Assembly (NCBI GenBank): GCA_001580565.1
Contig: LRBF01000060.1
Location: 62,001-126,000 of the forward strand
DNA from: Caballeronia megalochromosomata
Lineage (GTDB): Bacteria > Pseudomonadota > Gammaproteobacteria > Burkholderiales > Burkholderiaceae
Reading direction: 5' to 3'
Length of the DNA: 64,000 nt
Positions 42,695 through 52,758 of this stretch are shown in pieces; position 1 is the first letter of the stretch, and every line of letters starts with the position of its first letter. The notes beneath the pieces were generated by a model. The model had not been told where the DNA came from and searched no databases. It saw only the letters and a program-made list of their open reading frames with translations. Both the position numbers and the translations under genes were made by a program.

Positions 42695-44703
42695 TACATT
42701 GCCTCCAGTTCGAGTTCGCGCTCCGTTGCGGCCTTCGCAGGCGTCTTCGGCGGACGATTGCGCTCTTCGGTCGACCTCACGGTAGCGGCCGGGATGATGA
42801 AGCCGGCGCTCTCACGGAAGCTGTAACCGATCACCGTCGCGACGATGCCGATGAGACCAACCACCGCCAGCCACCAGATGTGCCAGATCGCGGCGAAACC
42901 GAACGCGAGCGCGAACAGGCCGATCACGAGACCCGCGCTCGTATTCGACGGCATGTGGATGTCGCCGAACGGACGCGTATCGATGCGGCCGTGTTCCTTG
43001 GCATCGGCGAAATCGTCGAGTTCGCGCACGGCAGGGATATTCGCGAAGTTGTAGACGGGCGGCGGCGAGCTCATCGTCCATTCGAGCGTGCGGCCGTTCC
43101 ACGGATCGCCCGTGAGGTCGCGATACGCAGGCTGATTGCGACGGATGATGCTCACCACGATCTGCGCGACCTGGAACACGACGCCCACCGCGATGATCGC
43201 CACGCCGACAGCGGCAATGACGAAGAGCGGTTGCCATGTCGGGTTGTCGTAGTGATTCAGACGGCGCGTCGCGCCCATGAAGCCGAGGATGTAGATAGGC
43301 ACGAACGCGACGAAGAAGCCCACGAACCAGCAGATGAACGCGTTGCGGCCGAGCTTTTCGTCGAGCTTGAAGCCGAACACCTTCGGCCACCAGTACTGCA
43401 CGCCCGCGAAGTAGCCGAACACCACGCCGCCGATGATCGCGTTGTGGAAGTGGGCGATCAGGAACAGCGAGTTATGCAGCACGAAGTCCGCGCCCGGAAT
43501 CGCCAGCATCACGCCGGTCATGCCGCCGAGCGTGAAGGTGATGACGAAGCCGATGGTCCACAGCACGGGCGTGGTGAACTGCACGCGACCGCGGTACATG
43601 GTGAAGAGCCAGTTGAAGATCTTCACGCCGGTCGGAATGGAGATGATCATCGTCATAATGCCGAAGAAGGCATTGACGTTCGCGCCCGAGCCCATCGTGA
43701 AGAAGTGGTGCAGCCACACGAGGAACGACAGCACCATGATGCAGCACGTCGCGTAGACCATCATGCGATAGCCGAACAGCGGCTTCTTCGAGAACGTCGC
43801 GATGACTTCCGAGTAGATGCCGAAGGCGGGCAGAATCAGGATATAGACCTCGGGGTGACCCCAGGCCCAGATCAGATTCAGGTAGACCATCGGGTTGCCG
43901 CCGCCGTCGTTCGTGAAGAAGTGCATGCCCATGTAGCGGTCCAGCGCCAGCAGCGCGAGCGCCACGGTCAGGATCGGGAACGTCGCCATGATCAGCACGT
44001 TCGAGCAGAACGCCGTCCACGTGAAGACGGGCATCTTCATCCACGTCATGCCGGGCGCGCGCATCTTCACGATCGTCACGAAGAAGTTCACAGCCGTCAG
44101 CAACGTGCCCACCCCGGACAACTGCAACGCCCAGATGTAGTAGTCAACCCCGACGCCCGGACTGAACTGCGTTTCGGAGAGTGGCGGATACGCGAGCCAG
44201 CCCGTTGCCGAAAACTCGCCGATGAACAGCGACAGGTTGATCAGAATGGCGGCCACGGCCGTCATCCAGAACGAGAGCGAGTTGATGAACGGGAACGCCA
44301 CGTCGCGCGCGCCGATCTGCAGGGGCACGACGAGGTTGAAGAACGCGACCAGCAGCGCCATGGCCATGAAGAAGATCATGATGGTACCGTGCGCCGAGAA
44401 AACCTGGTCGAAGTGATGCGGCGGCAGATAGCCCGGCGAATCCATGGCGATCGCTTGCTGCGCGCGCATCATGACGGCGTCGGCGAAGCCGCGCACGAGC
44501 ATCAGCCCGGCGACGACGAGGTACATGACGCCGATGCGCTTGTGATCGACCGAAGTCAGATACTCGCGCCAGAGCCAGCCCCATTTGCCGAGTTTGGTGA
44601 GAAGGGCGACCGTACCGAGCGCGAGGATCGCCATGAAGACGGTCGCTCCCATGATGATGGGCTCGTGGTACGGGATCGCCTCAAGCGTTAATTTGCCGAA
44701 CAT
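42694..44703 (-). CDS. cyoB: Cytochrome o ubiquinol oxidase subunit I
   Basis: This 669-aa heme-copper oxidase subunit I has the hallmark [17 protein letters not shown] (CuB His and the cross-linked Tyr), [17 protein letters not shown] (two CuB His), and a heme ligand His in [17 protein letters not shown]. The N-terminal [14 protein letters not shown] is typical of the quinol-oxidising branch. It reduces O2 to water with electrons from ubiquinol while pumping protons across the inner membrane. The gene is second in cyoABCD. Confidence 0.97.
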   Translation of the reverse strand: MFGKLTLEAIPYHEPIIMGATVFMAILALGTVALLTKLGKWGWLWREYLTSVDHKRIGVMYLVVAGLMLVRGFADAVMMRAQQAIAMDSPGYLPPHHFDQVFSAHGTIMIFFMAMALLVAFFNLVVPLQIGARDVAFPFINSLSFWMTAVAAILINLSLFIGEFSATGWLAYPPLSETQFSPGVGVDYYIWALQLSGVGTLLTAVNFFVTIVKMRAPGMTWMKMPVFTWTAFCSNVLIMATFPILTVALALLALDRYMGMHFFTNDGGGNPMVYLNLIWAWGHPEVYILILPAFGIYSEVIATFSKKPLFGYRMMVYATCCIMVLSFLVWLHHFFTMGSGANVNAFFGIMTMIISIPTGVKIFNWLFTMYRGRVQFTTPVLWTIGFVITFTLGGMTGVMLAIPGADFVLHNSLFLIAHFHNAIIGGVVFGYFAGVQYWWPKVFGFKLDEKLGRNAFICWFVGFFVAFVPIYILGFMGATRRLNHYDNPTWQPLFVIAAVGVAIIAVGVVFQVAQIVVSIIRRNQPAYRDLTGDPWNGRTLEWTMSSPPPVYNFANIPAVRELDDFADAKEHGRIDTRPFGDIHMPSNTSAGLVIGLFALAFGFAAIWHIWWLAVVGLIGIVATVIGYSFRESAGFIIPAATVRSTEERNRPPKTPAKAATERELELEAM

Positions 44704-44706
44704 GGC

Positions 44707-45594
44707 TTACCCCTTGGTTACACAATTGTCGCCATTCACATCGAAGCGGCCGTTGTTGTATTTGGCGACGATGTTTTTGAAGAGCTTCGGATCGACAGTC
44801 GAGAAATAGCGCACCGCGACCTTCTCGCTCGGGCGTGCGACGCCGGCGTAGACGTCCATGCTCAACGCTTCGGGCGCGTTTCTGACTTGCTTGAGCCACG
44901 CGTCGAAGTCGGCGTTGGACATGGCCAGCGCTCGGAACTTCATGTCGGAGAAGCCCTTGCCGCTGTAGTTCGCCGAGATGCCCGCGTAGTCGCCCGCGTG
45001 ATCGGCGAGCAAATGCAGCTTGGTCTGCATGCCGGCCATCGCGTAGATCTGGCTGCCGAGTTGCGGGATGAAGAACGAGTTCATCACCGAATCCGACGTG
45101 ATGCGGAAGTTCACCGGCGTGCCGACCGGAAATGCGAGCTGGTTCACCGACGCCACGCCCAGGTCCGGATAGATGAACAGCCACTTCCAGTCGAGCGCCA
45201 CGACTTCGACGTTGATCGGCTTGACGTTCGATTCGAGCGGCTTGTACGGATCGAGCTCGTGCGTGGTTTTCCACGTCAGGATGCCGAGGTACAGGATGAT
45301 GACTGCGGGAATGGCCCAGACCACGACTTCGATGGCCGTGGAGTGCGCCCACTTCGGCGCGTAGGTGGCGTTCTTGTTGGACGCCCGATAGCGCCATGCG
45401 AAGAACAGGGTGAGCAGAATCACCGGAATAACGACAAGAAGCATGGCGAAAGTCGCGGTGGCGATCAGCGAGGATTCCGCTGCGCCAATCACGCCCTTCG
45501 AGTCCAACACCTCCAGCTTGCATCCCGAAAGACAGAGACTGGCTATCAACCCCGATAACAATGGCACTGCTAAACGTTGGGTATTTTCATTCAT
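44707..45594 (-). CDS. cyoA: Cytochrome o ubiquinol oxidase subunit II (lipoprotein)
   Basis: The N-terminus contains a lipobox (SLCLSGC, lipidated Cys26 or nearby) and two membrane helices. A periplasmic cupredoxin-like domain follows (IYPDLGVASVNQLAFPVGTP, FFIPQLGSQIYAMAGMQTKL) without the CuA ligands, as expected of a quinol oxidase. It is the first gene of cyoABCD, three bases before cyoB. The promoter must lie in the 45595-46030 region shared with the divergent oxidoreductase gene. Confidence 0.95.
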   Translation of the reverse strand: MNENTQRLAVPLLSGLIASLCLSGCKLEVLDSKGVIGAAESSLIATATFAMLLVVIPVILLTLFFAWRYRASNKNATYAPKWAHSTAIEVVVWAIPAVIILYLGILTWKTTHELDPYKPLESNVKPINVEVVALDWKWLFIYPDLGVASVNQLAFPVGTPVNFRITSDSVMNSFFIPQLGSQIYAMAGMQTKLHLLADHAGDYAGISANYSGKGFSDMKFRALAMSNADFDAWLKQVRNAPEALSMDVYAGVARPSEKVAVRYFSTVDPKLFKNIVAKYNNGRFDVNGDNCVTKG

Positions 45595-46030
45595 TGCATT
45601 CGCTGGTTTCTATGATCGAAGCGTCCGGGGAAGAACGCCGCCGCACGGCGTTGCGCCGCGTCAGGATCATGCCACGCGCGTTTTTTCGCGATGGCGCGAA
45701 TGTTTGGAAAATTGTTTCAGATCAAGCTGATGCGACAGGGTGTCGCGTTGAAACGGGCCTTTCGGGGTGATCCGGAAGGGGTAGGGGAGTCTACAACGAA
45801 GGCAGGCGGTCGCGGGTGTCAAAAAGCGTGGCTCTGGGTGCGGAAATCGCCTCACGGCGCAAGCACGTTAGCGTGACGATAGTCAATGATCGCGACTTCA
45901 GCCTCCTTGTCGAGGATGAAGCTCAAGGCTACGATCCGCAAGAGATGGCTGTCCCTGGCGAGCCGCCATGCATCGAAGCTCGCATCCCATCAAGCTGCAC
46001 AACATGAATTCATATCAAATCGGGTTGCCC
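45595..46030. other. Divergent intergenic region between cyoA and the nitronate monooxygenase gene
   Basis: No gene is supported in these 436 bp. It should contain the cyo promoter and that of the gene at 46031. The plus-strand frames here are short and lack motifs. Confidence 0.5.
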
Positions 46031-47206
46031 ATGACTTCTCACGCTCATTCCTTCGCGCCGCTCAAGATTCGCGGCCGCAATCTGCTGCCGATCGTGCAGG
46101 GTGGCATGGGCGTCGGCATTTCCGCGCATCGGCTGGCGGGCAGCGTGGCGCGTGAAGGCGCGCTCGGCACCATCGCGAGCATCGACTTGCGTCATCATCA
46201 CGAGGACTTGCTCGCGATGTGCCGTGAAGACCACTCGCGTCCGACGCTCGAACGCGCGAACCTGATCGCGCTTGCGCGTGAGATCAAGGCGGCGCGCGCA
46301 CTGTCCGAAGGACGCGGCATGATCGCCGTCAACGTGATGAAGGCCGTGAGCGCGCATGCGGATTACGTGCGCGTCGCGTGCGAAGAGGGCGCCGATGCAA
46401 TCGTGATGGGCGCGGGTCTGCCGCTCGACTTGCCCGATCTCACGCAAGGCTGCGATATCGCGCTCGTCCCGATCCTGTCGGACAGCCGTGGCGTGACCCT
46501 CGTTCTCAAGAAGTGGATGAAGAAAGGCCGTTTGCCCGACGCGATCGTGATCGAGCACCCGGCGCATGCAGGCGGCCATCTCGGCGTCAGCGACGTCGCG
46601 GACGTGCACGACGAGCGCTTCGGCTTCGAGCGCGTGCTGAGGGAACTCGACGCGTCTTTTGCAACGCTCGGACTGAAGCGTGAGGATGTGCCGGTGATCG
46701 TGGCGGGCGGCATCAACAGTCATGAAGCCGTGCGCACGTGGCTCGCGGCCGGCGCGAACGGCGTGCAGATCGGCACGCCGTTCGCCGTCACCGAAGAAGG
46801 CGACGCACATCCGGAGTTCAAGCGCGTGCTGGTCGAGGCGACGCCGGACGATATCGTCGAATTCGTCAGTGTGACGGGCCTGCCCGCGCGCGCCGTGAAG
46901 ACGCCGTGGCTCATGCGCTATCTGCGTAACGAAGAACGTATTCGCACGAAAATCGGCGCGCGCAAGCAGACGTGCCCGTCGGCGCTCGAATGCCTGAGCG
47001 CGTGTGGTTTGCGCGATGGCATCGAGAAGTTCGGCCACTTCTGCATCGATACGCGCCTTGCCGCGGCACTGCGCGGCGACGTGGGCAATGGCCTGTTCTT
47101 CCGCGGACGCGAGAAGCTGCCGTTCGACGCGGCGATCCGCAGCGTGCGCGATCTGATCGAACTGCTGTTGACGGGCGCGACGAAAGCCGCGCCGGCTGTG
47201 TGCTGA
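46031..47206 (+). CDS. Nitronate monooxygenase-type FMN oxidoreductase, 391 aa
   Basis: The TIM-barrel FMN enzyme signatures are clear: LPIVQGGMGVGISAHRLAG at the start, GADAIVMGAGLPLDLPDL, IEHPAHAGGHLG with the active-site His, VIVAGGINSHEAVRTWLAAG and GVQIGTPFAV. It oxidises alkyl nitronates such as propionate-3-nitronate or related compounds, using FMN. An in-frame ATG at 46004 would add nine residues. The C-terminal extension with several Cys (TCPSALECLSACGLRDGI) is characteristic of one subgroup. It stands alone, convergent with doxX. Confidence 0.9.
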   Translation: MTSHAHSFAPLKIRGRNLLPIVQGGMGVGISAHRLAGSVAREGALGTIASIDLRHHHEDLLAMCREDHSRPTLERANLIALAREIKAARALSEGRGMIAVNVMKAVSAHADYVRVACEEGADAIVMGAGLPLDLPDLTQGCDIALVPILSDSRGVTLVLKKWMKKGRLPDAIVIEHPAHAGGHLGVSDVADVHDERFGFERVLRELDASFATLGLKREDVPVIVAGGINSHEAVRTWLAAGANGVQIGTPFAVTEEGDAHPEFKRVLVEATPDDIVEFVSVTGLPARAVKTPWLMRYLRNEERIRTKIGARKQTCPSALECLSACGLRDGIEKFGHFCIDTRLAAALRGDVGNGLFFRGREKLPFDAAIRSVRDLIELLLTGATKAAPAVC

Positions 47207-47219
47207 GATGATCCCGCTT

Positions 47220-47633
47220 CTACCTTCTATCGAGCGAGTATTTGCCCGGACCCGTGATGAACAGCAGGATCAGGCCGCCGACGATGCTGATGTTCTTGTA
47301 GAAATTGATCGTGTTTGCATACCGTTCCATACCCTGCATCGTCCAGTAGTGGTGGCCGATCAAGGCCGTGCCAATCGTATAGAGTGCGAGCAGCAGCGCA
47401 AGCGGGCGCGTGAAAAAGCCCACGACGATCGCAATGCCGACCACGAGTTCCATCACGACTGCAATGATTGCCGAAACTGTCGGAGCGGGCGCACCCGTTG
47501 ACGTCATGTAGGCAACGGTGCCGGAAAATCCAGTCAGCTTTTGCCAGCCGAACAGAACGAAGAGAATCATCAACAGCACGCGGGCGACGAGAAGGAGCGA
47601 ATCGTTTCGTTGTTCAAGGGATAGGTATCGCAT
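47220..47633 (-). CDS. DoxX-family membrane protein, 137 aa
   Basis: Four membrane segments are present, with the family pattern LLVARVLLMILFVLFGWQKL near the N-terminus, VVMELVVGIAIVVGFFTRPL in the middle and SIVGGLILLFITGPGKYSLD at the end. DoxX proteins are small inner-membrane proteins linked to redox stress or quinone chemistry, with no firm enzymatic role. ATG 47633 (MRYLSLEQRND) is preferred to the start at 47645. Confidence 0.88.
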   Translation of the reverse strand: MRYLSLEQRNDSLLLVARVLLMILFVLFGWQKLTGFSGTVAYMTSTGAPAPTVSAIIAVVMELVVGIAIVVGFFTRPLALLLALYTIGTALIGHHYWTMQGMERYANTINFYKNISIVGGLILLFITGPGKYSLDRR

Positions 47634-47775
47634 GGAAGGCCCCATAAAAATGGACGCTGCGCGGCGCCGTTCGAGCGTTTGCTTACCCTTCGATTATAGG
47701 AACGCCATCGCGCACATGAATCGTTGGATACCCGGGTGCGGAAATCATGTGTGCACGCCGCGCTGCCGCCGATTT

Positions 47776-49116
47776 TCAAAGCGTCAGCCGGAAACTACGC
47801 GCGAGCAGTCCCGGCAGGCGCATGCCGCCGGTCGAGCGTTCGCTCCAGGTCGAGTCGTTCAGAAGCAGCTCGGGCGTTGCGCCAAGCCCTTCGAGTTCGC
47901 TTCCGAGCAGCCGATATAGGCTGTCGTCGAAGCGCATCGCCTCGACGGGCGCCACGATCTCACCGCGTTCCACCCAGAACGTGGCGAAGCGCGTCATGCC
48001 GGTCAGCCGGCAGTCCATCCGGTCGGAGAAGTTCACGTACCACAGATTGCCGACGTACAAGCCGGTGTCGAGCGCAGCGAGCACGTCGGAATCGGCGAGA
48101 TCGCCTGCCTGCATCGAAAGCGAAACCGGCATCTCGTTCGCGAGCGCTCCGTTGGGGCGCAATCCATATTCGCGGGCCGTGCGCGCGCTCGTGAGTTGCT
48201 GCATGCCGTGGCCCGCGCCGATGAGCGGCACCGTCTCGCGCTGATAGCCGTCCTCGTTGAAACGCGGCGCGATGCCGAGATCGAGGTCCTCGCTCAGGGT
48301 GAAGCGCTCATCCAGCGAGACCTCCCCGCGATTGAGTCGATAGAACTCGCTGCGCGCCGTCGCCTGCTGCCGCGCCGAGAACGCCGTGAAGGAGGCTGTG
48401 CCGATCAGTTCGGCAAGCGCATTCGGCGCGAGCCACGCGCGGTACATCCCCGGGTCGAGCGTGCGCGGTGCACGTGCGAGCACCGGCATGCGGGCCGCGG
48501 CCTCTTCGATCTTCCTCGCGAAGACTTCATCGCTCCATGTCTCGCTCGCATAAGTCGTCTTGATCGCGCGCCCGCTGGCATCGTAGAAGGACCAGCTGAA
48601 ATTGAAGTTCTCGACCTCGTGCCAGCCTCGGCTGCCGCTCGAAGACGCGAAACCGCGCGCGAGCGAGCCGCCCGCATAAAAGCCGACGAAATCGAGCGCG
48701 CCCGCGCATCTGCCGACCACGCTCAAGAGCGATTCGATGTCCGGCAGCGTGCCGTGACGCCGTGTGGTCTGCGTCCACACCGATGTGTCGACGAGCAGAT
48801 GAGGATCGGGACTCGCGTCGCAAAGCGCGTCGCGCAGCGTGCCGAGCATATCGGCGATGGCCTCCTGATCCGCCTGTGCGTCGCCGCATACCGTGAGGGT
48901 CGAAAAAGCCTGACGGTCATCCTCGATGAGCCTCACCGTCAACGTGCCCTGCGCCACGCGGCCGATCTGGCGCACTTTGCCCGCGTTGAAGCGCACGAAG
49001 TCCGAGTCCTCGGCGGCAAGCGTCGTCAATGCCGTTTCGCCCGGGCCGAGCCGATGCTCGATGGTGTCGGCGAGCATCATGAAATGGCGTTGCCAGTCCA
49101 TCGTCGCGGGCTTCAT
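47776..49116 (-). CDS. TldE/PmbA-family protein, 446 aa
   Basis: This is the non-metal partner of a TldD/TldE pair. It has the PmbA/TldE fold (AAEDSDFVRFNAGKVRQIGR at the N-terminus; LYVGNLWYVNFSDRMDCRLTG and TRFATFWVERGEIVAPVEAM at the C-terminus) and no HExxxH motif. TldD/TldE heterodimers degrade unfolded or small peptides and mature certain peptide natural products. Start M-K-P-A at 49116 overlaps the tldD stop by four bases (ATGA), so the two subunits are coupled. Confidence 0.86.
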   Translation of the reverse strand: MKPATMDWQRHFMMLADTIEHRLGPGETALTTLAAEDSDFVRFNAGKVRQIGRVAQGTLTVRLIEDDRQAFSTLTVCGDAQADQEAIADMLGTLRDALCDASPDPHLLVDTSVWTQTTRRHGTLPDIESLLSVVGRCAGALDFVGFYAGGSLARGFASSSGSRGWHEVENFNFSWSFYDASGRAIKTTYASETWSDEVFARKIEEAAARMPVLARAPRTLDPGMYRAWLAPNALAELIGTASFTAFSARQQATARSEFYRLNRGEVSLDERFTLSEDLDLGIAPRFNEDGYQRETVPLIGAGHGMQQLTSARTAREYGLRPNGALANEMPVSLSMQAGDLADSDVLAALDTGLYVGNLWYVNFSDRMDCRLTGMTRFATFWVERGEIVAPVEAMRFDDSLYRLLGSELEGLGATPELLLNDSTWSERSTGGMRLPGLLARSFRLTL

Positions 49117-50552
49117 CGGGTGCCTCCGAACACATCCACGTTGCTGAACACGCACGCGGGCGACGCGTGGCCCACGCGCGCGATCTGCATCGGCTCGCCC
49201 TTGCCGCACAGCGCCGTGCCATAGACGCCGCGTGTGTCAGCGTTGCCGACGGCGACGAGGCTTTGCCAGAAGCTCGCCGATATACCCCGATAGCCCGGCT
49301 GCCGCACCACCTGCGTGAGTTCGCCGTCTTCGATCAACTGTCCGAACTCGCAGCCGAACTGAAACTTGTTGCGATGATCGTCAATGGACCACGACGTATT
49401 CGTGCGCATGAGAATGCCGCGCCCGATGCCGGCGATCATCTCGTCGAGCGAACTCGCGCCTGGCTCGATGTTGAGATTCGCCATCCGGTCGATGGGCGGA
49501 CGGTTCCAGCTCGATGCCCGCGAACTGGCGACGCCCGCGATTCCCGCGCGCTGTTGCGAGAGCGTGCCGCCGAGCGCGCGCACGAGCACGCCGTCGCGGA
49601 TCAGATAGTGCTTGTCGGCCGCGGCGCCGTCGTCGTCGAATGCGTAGGCCGCGGCCTCGCCGGGAAGACCCGGATCGAACGTGACGTTCAGGAGCGGCGA
49701 GCCGTATCGATAGCTGCCGAAGAAGGCCGGCTTCACGAAACTCGATCCGGCGAAGTTGCGCTCGTCGCCGAGTATGCGGTCCAGTTCGAGCGGATGGCCG
49801 ATCGACTCGTGAATCTGCAGCGCCATCTGGTCGGGCATGAGGAGCAAGTCGCGCACGCCGCTCGGGCAGTTCGGCGCGGCGAGCAGCGCCAGCGCCTCGC
49901 GCGCGAGTCGCTCGCCCGCGCCATCGAAACCGAAATGATCGAGTATCTCGACGCCGCCTTGCGCGATCGTGCCGTAATCGCCGCCGAGCGTGCGGACCTG
50001 CGTATCGCCGTCGTCGTGGGCGGCGACCGTGAACTGCGGCATCACGAATCTGAAGCGCTGTTCGATGCGCACGCCGTCGCTCGTGATGAAGACCTGCTCG
50101 CTCTCGACGACCTGCACAGACGCGATGCGCTCGACGATGCGCGCGTCGATGCGTGCCGCCGCGCATTCGTGCGCGAGCCGCGCGAGCCATTCGCGCGGCG
50201 TCGGAAGCGCCGCCGCCATGCCCGGCGACGCGTACGCGCCGCTTCGCGACGGCCGCGCGGCGCGCCGGTGATCGACGAGCGAGAACTGCGCGCTCGCCTC
50301 GGCGCGGCGTGTGGCGATGTCGAGGGCCGCCTGCAAGCCCGCTGCGGACAAGTCGGGCGTCGCCGCGTAGCCCGCGCCGGCGCCGCGCCATGCGGTGAGC
50401 ATCGCGCCGCGATCGCGCACGCGGCGCAACGGCTGGGCCACGTCGTTGCGCACCTGATGATCGTCCGTGCGTTCGTCGACGAAGCGCACGGAGTAGAAGT
50501 CCGCCGCACTTGCGAGCGTGCGGACGCGCTCGTCGAGCCGTTCATCGGTCAT
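49113..50552 (-). CDS. TldD-family zinc metallopeptidase, 479 aa
   Basis: The zinc site HESIGH (HExxxH, residues 248-253) lies in QMALQIHESIGHPLELDRIL. The later Cys-rich stretch (FQFGCEFGQLIEDGELTQVV) supplies the third ligand region, as in TldD. It acts with the TldE-like protein encoded directly downstream. The sequences diverge from standard TldD/PmbA housekeeping copies, so this is probably a second, specialised pair. No obvious precursor peptide gene was found next to it. Confidence 0.88.
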   Translation of the reverse strand: MTDERLDERVRTLASAADFYSVRFVDERTDDHQVRNDVAQPLRRVRDRGAMLTAWRGAGAGYAATPDLSAAGLQAALDIATRRAEASAQFSLVDHRRAARPSRSGAYASPGMAAALPTPREWLARLAHECAAARIDARIVERIASVQVVESEQVFITSDGVRIEQRFRFVMPQFTVAAHDDGDTQVRTLGGDYGTIAQGGVEILDHFGFDGAGERLAREALALLAAPNCPSGVRDLLLMPDQMALQIHESIGHPLELDRILGDERNFAGSSFVKPAFFGSYRYGSPLLNVTFDPGLPGEAAAYAFDDDGAAADKHYLIRDGVLVRALGGTLSQQRAGIAGVASSRASSWNRPPIDRMANLNIEPGASSLDEMIAGIGRGILMRTNTSWSIDDHRNKFQFGCEFGQLIEDGELTQVVRQPGYRGISASFWQSLVAVGNADTRGVYGTALCGKGEPMQIARVGHASPACVFSNVDVFGGTR

Positions 50553-50591
50553 GTCGGTTTCCCGGTGTGCCAGCCGGCGCCGTCGCGGCCT

Positions 50592-51476
50592 TCATATGCG
50601 ATGCGCGAAGCGCGCGGCGAGCGCGGCCCTGAAACAGGCGGCGATCTTGCCGAAACCCGCGCCGGTGGGATGCAACTCGTTGGCCCAGTCGTCCGGCGCG
50701 AGCGTGCCCTGCGTCTCGACCAGCACCATGTTGTGAGCGGGGTCGCTCGCGAGCCGTCGCAGCATCACGCGGAACTGCACGAGGATCGATTTCACGATCA
50801 GCGTGCCCGGCGCGAGGTCCGGCCAGCCACGATCGACGAGCGAAGGGCGCAGCCACGGTCCGGCGAGATGACAGGCGGAGACGCCGGTGGGAATCGCAAA
50901 GTCGTAGGCGTGCACGAAGATGGGCGCGTGCGGCGCGAACTGGTCGCGGATGCCGATCAGATCGAGATAGGCGCTCTCGACCACGCCGAAGATATTGCCG
51001 AGGCGCCGGATATCGACACCCTGTGCGGGATCGTTGCCGACGGCGCTCGCATCGTTGAGCCAGAAGCGGAACTGGTCGCCGACCACATCGTTGCCGCCGC
51101 CGGAAAACAGCAGCGCGTCGATGGGTCCGTTGGCCGGGTCCTGCAACTGCGCGATGAGGCGGTTTCGCTTGTTCACGCCGAGGAGCGTCGTGGTCGCGTC
51201 GCTGTAGTGCGCGAGCTTGAGGATGATCGGCGTGGGCTGGCCGGCGGTTCTCAGTCCTTCGAGGACGTCGGTGGCGTGAAGCGGATCGGGCAGCGGATAG
51301 TCGAACCAGGAATCGCCGTCGCCGATCAGGATGAGCGGCTCGGGCGCGCCGGCCGCGCGGGCGTGCAGCGCTTTCGTCTGCCTCACCTCGTGCTGGTGCG
51401 CCTTGACGCGTGCGTTCAGCTCCTGCTGGATCTGCTCCTGCCAACGCTCGTAGAGGTTGTTCGCCGGACCTGTCAT
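50592..51476 (-). CDS. SGNH/GDSL-type hydrolase, 294 aa
   Basis: Block I is LILIGDGDSWFDYPLPD with the nucleophile Ser, block III is LLFSGGGNDVVGDQF with the oxyanion Asn, and the final block is DDWANELHPTGAGFGKIA with the Asp/His pair. These are the SGNH hydrolase features, so the product is an esterase or lipase-like enzyme of unknown substrate. ATG 51476 (MTGPANNLYERWQ) is chosen; the frame extends upstream but is basic and unlikely. The N-terminal 45 residues are helical. It lies upstream of the TldD/TldE genes in the same direction. Confidence 0.8.
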   Translation of the reverse strand: MTGPANNLYERWQEQIQQELNARVKAHQHEVRQTKALHARAAGAPEPLILIGDGDSWFDYPLPDPLHATDVLEGLRTAGQPTPIILKLAHYSDATTTLLGVNKRNRLIAQLQDPANGPIDALLFSGGGNDVVGDQFRFWLNDASAVGNDPAQGVDIRRLGNIFGVVESAYLDLIGIRDQFAPHAPIFVHAYDFAIPTGVSACHLAGPWLRPSLVDRGWPDLAPGTLIVKSILVQFRVMLRRLASDPAHNMVLVETQGTLAPDDWANELHPTGAGFGKIAACFRAALAARFAHRI

Positions 51477-51610
51477 GGTGTCTCCGTTGCGCTTGCAGGG
51501 AGTGCGCCGATGCGCGCGTTCACGGAGCCATTGTACTTGCATCGCCATTGCCGATGGGTACGGTACGTGCTTGACTGCATCGGTCGGGTGTCGAAGGATT
51601 GGGGATAAAG

Positions 51611-52201
51611 ATGAACACGTTGAGAATCGATCAGTTGCGCCCCACCCAGATGACCCACGGCCTGCGGGAAATCCACGACAAGACCCGCTACTACGAGTCC
51701 CTGAACGGACACGACCTCGAAATGGCGATTGCGGAGAAGCCCGTTCCCGTGGTGCTGGGTCCAGGCGGCGCGCCGTTCATCATCGACCATCATCACGTGG
51801 CGACGGCGTTGTGGCGCGCCAAGGTAAAGCGCGTTCCCTTTGTCCTGGTCAGTGACTTTTCATCGCTTTCGAGTCCCGGCTTCTGGCTCGCCATGGAGAA
51901 CAACCGCTGGACGTATCCGTACGACTCGCACGGCCGGCGCGTTGCCTTCACGGAGATGCGAGAACACGTGTGGGATCTGGAGGATGACGAATTCCGGAGC
52001 CTCGCAGCATCGGTGCGCGATGCGGGCGGTTATGAGAAAACCGCCGTTCCGCTCGAAGAGTTTCGATGGGCTGATCTATTTCGACGCCATTTGCCGCTGC
52101 CCAAAAGCGATGCCGAATTCGATGCACTCGTCGGGAAGGCCGTGAAGCTTGCGAAGAGCAAGGTGGGCGCCGGACTACCGGGATATCTGGGACCCGACTG
52201 A
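51611..52201 (+). CDS. ParB-like nuclease-domain protein (ParBc_2 type), 196 aa
   Basis: The N-terminal part (LRIDQLRPTQMTHGLREIHD, then KPVPVVLGPGGAPFIIDHHH) is the ParB-like domain with the family's D-x-H-H region. The rest (FWLAMENNRWTYPYDSHGRR) fits the roughly 190-residue stand-alone group described as putative ParB-like nucleases. It has no helix-turn-helix, so it is not a chromosome partition protein. Its activity is unproven. ATG 51611 is preferred over TTG/GTG codons just upstream. Confidence 0.8.
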   Translation: MNTLRIDQLRPTQMTHGLREIHDKTRYYESLNGHDLEMAIAEKPVPVVLGPGGAPFIIDHHHVATALWRAKVKRVPFVLVSDFSSLSSPGFWLAMENNRWTYPYDSHGRRVAFTEMREHVWDLEDDEFRSLAASVRDAGGYEKTAVPLEEFRWADLFRRHLPLPKSDAEFDALVGKAVKLAKSKVGAGLPGYLGPD

Positions 52202-52254
52202 CGCGCGGCGACAAGTCCGCTGTAGTCCCGCCATGTCACGGAAGGGAGGAACAG

Positions 52255-52758
52255 ATGAACATCGTGATAGCGATTTTCGGGGAAGGCCAGGACCTCGACG
52301 CCTTACAGATGTCGGCCCGGACCATCGTAGTATGCTTCGCGGCGCTGGTCTTCATCCGCATATCCGGCCGACGGTCCTTCGGACAACGCTCGCCCTTCGA
52401 CTATGTAGTCGCCATTCTTTTGGGCGCGACGTTGAGCCGCGTTATCGTCGGCGCTTCTCCTGCCATCCCCACGCTGCTTGCATCGCTTGTGATGGTGCTT
52501 CTGCATCGAACGCTTGGGTGGGCTTGCGTTCGCTCGTCCCGGCTGGAATCACTCGTGCAGGGCGTGGAACGAGAAGTCTTCAGAGACGGCCGGTTCAACG
52601 ACGAACAGATGTCCGCCGCACTCATCACAAGGACGGATGTGTTCGAGACGGCGCGACAGGAACTCCATTCCCTCGATCTCGAAGACGTGCAATCAGCCAT
52701 GCTCGAACGCAACGGAGAGGTGAGTCTCATCCGCAAAAAGACCGGCCGGGTGTCATGA
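52255..52758 (+). CDS. DUF421 (YetF-like) membrane protein, 167 aa
   Basis: Three membrane helices (TIVVCFAALVFIRISGRRSF, SPFDYVVAILLGATLSRVIV, IPTLLASLVMVLLHRTLGWA) are followed by the DUF421 soluble domain (REVFRDGRFNDEQMSAALIT, then LHSLDLEDVQSAMLERNGEV). The protein is at the short end for the family. The function is not established; relatives sit in stress and spore-envelope settings. AGGGAGG at good spacing supports the ATG at 52255. The end overlaps the convergent gene by 6 bp. Confidence 0.87.
   Translation: MNIVIAIFGEGQDLDALQMSARTIVVCFAALVFIRISGRRSFGQRSPFDYVVAILLGATLSRVIVGASPAIPTLLASLVMVLLHRTLGWACVRSSRLESLVQGVEREVFRDGRFNDEQMSAALITRTDVFETARQELHSLDLEDVQSAMLERNGEVSLIRKKTGRVS

Noticed and set aside
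42550..44691. Long plus-strand open frame (713 codons)
   Set aside because: It is antisense to cyoB and consists mostly of Arg, His, Asp and Glu, a shadow of GC-rich coding.
49167..51608. 813-codon plus-strand open frame
   Set aside because: It lies opposite the tldD and SGNH genes and has shadow composition.
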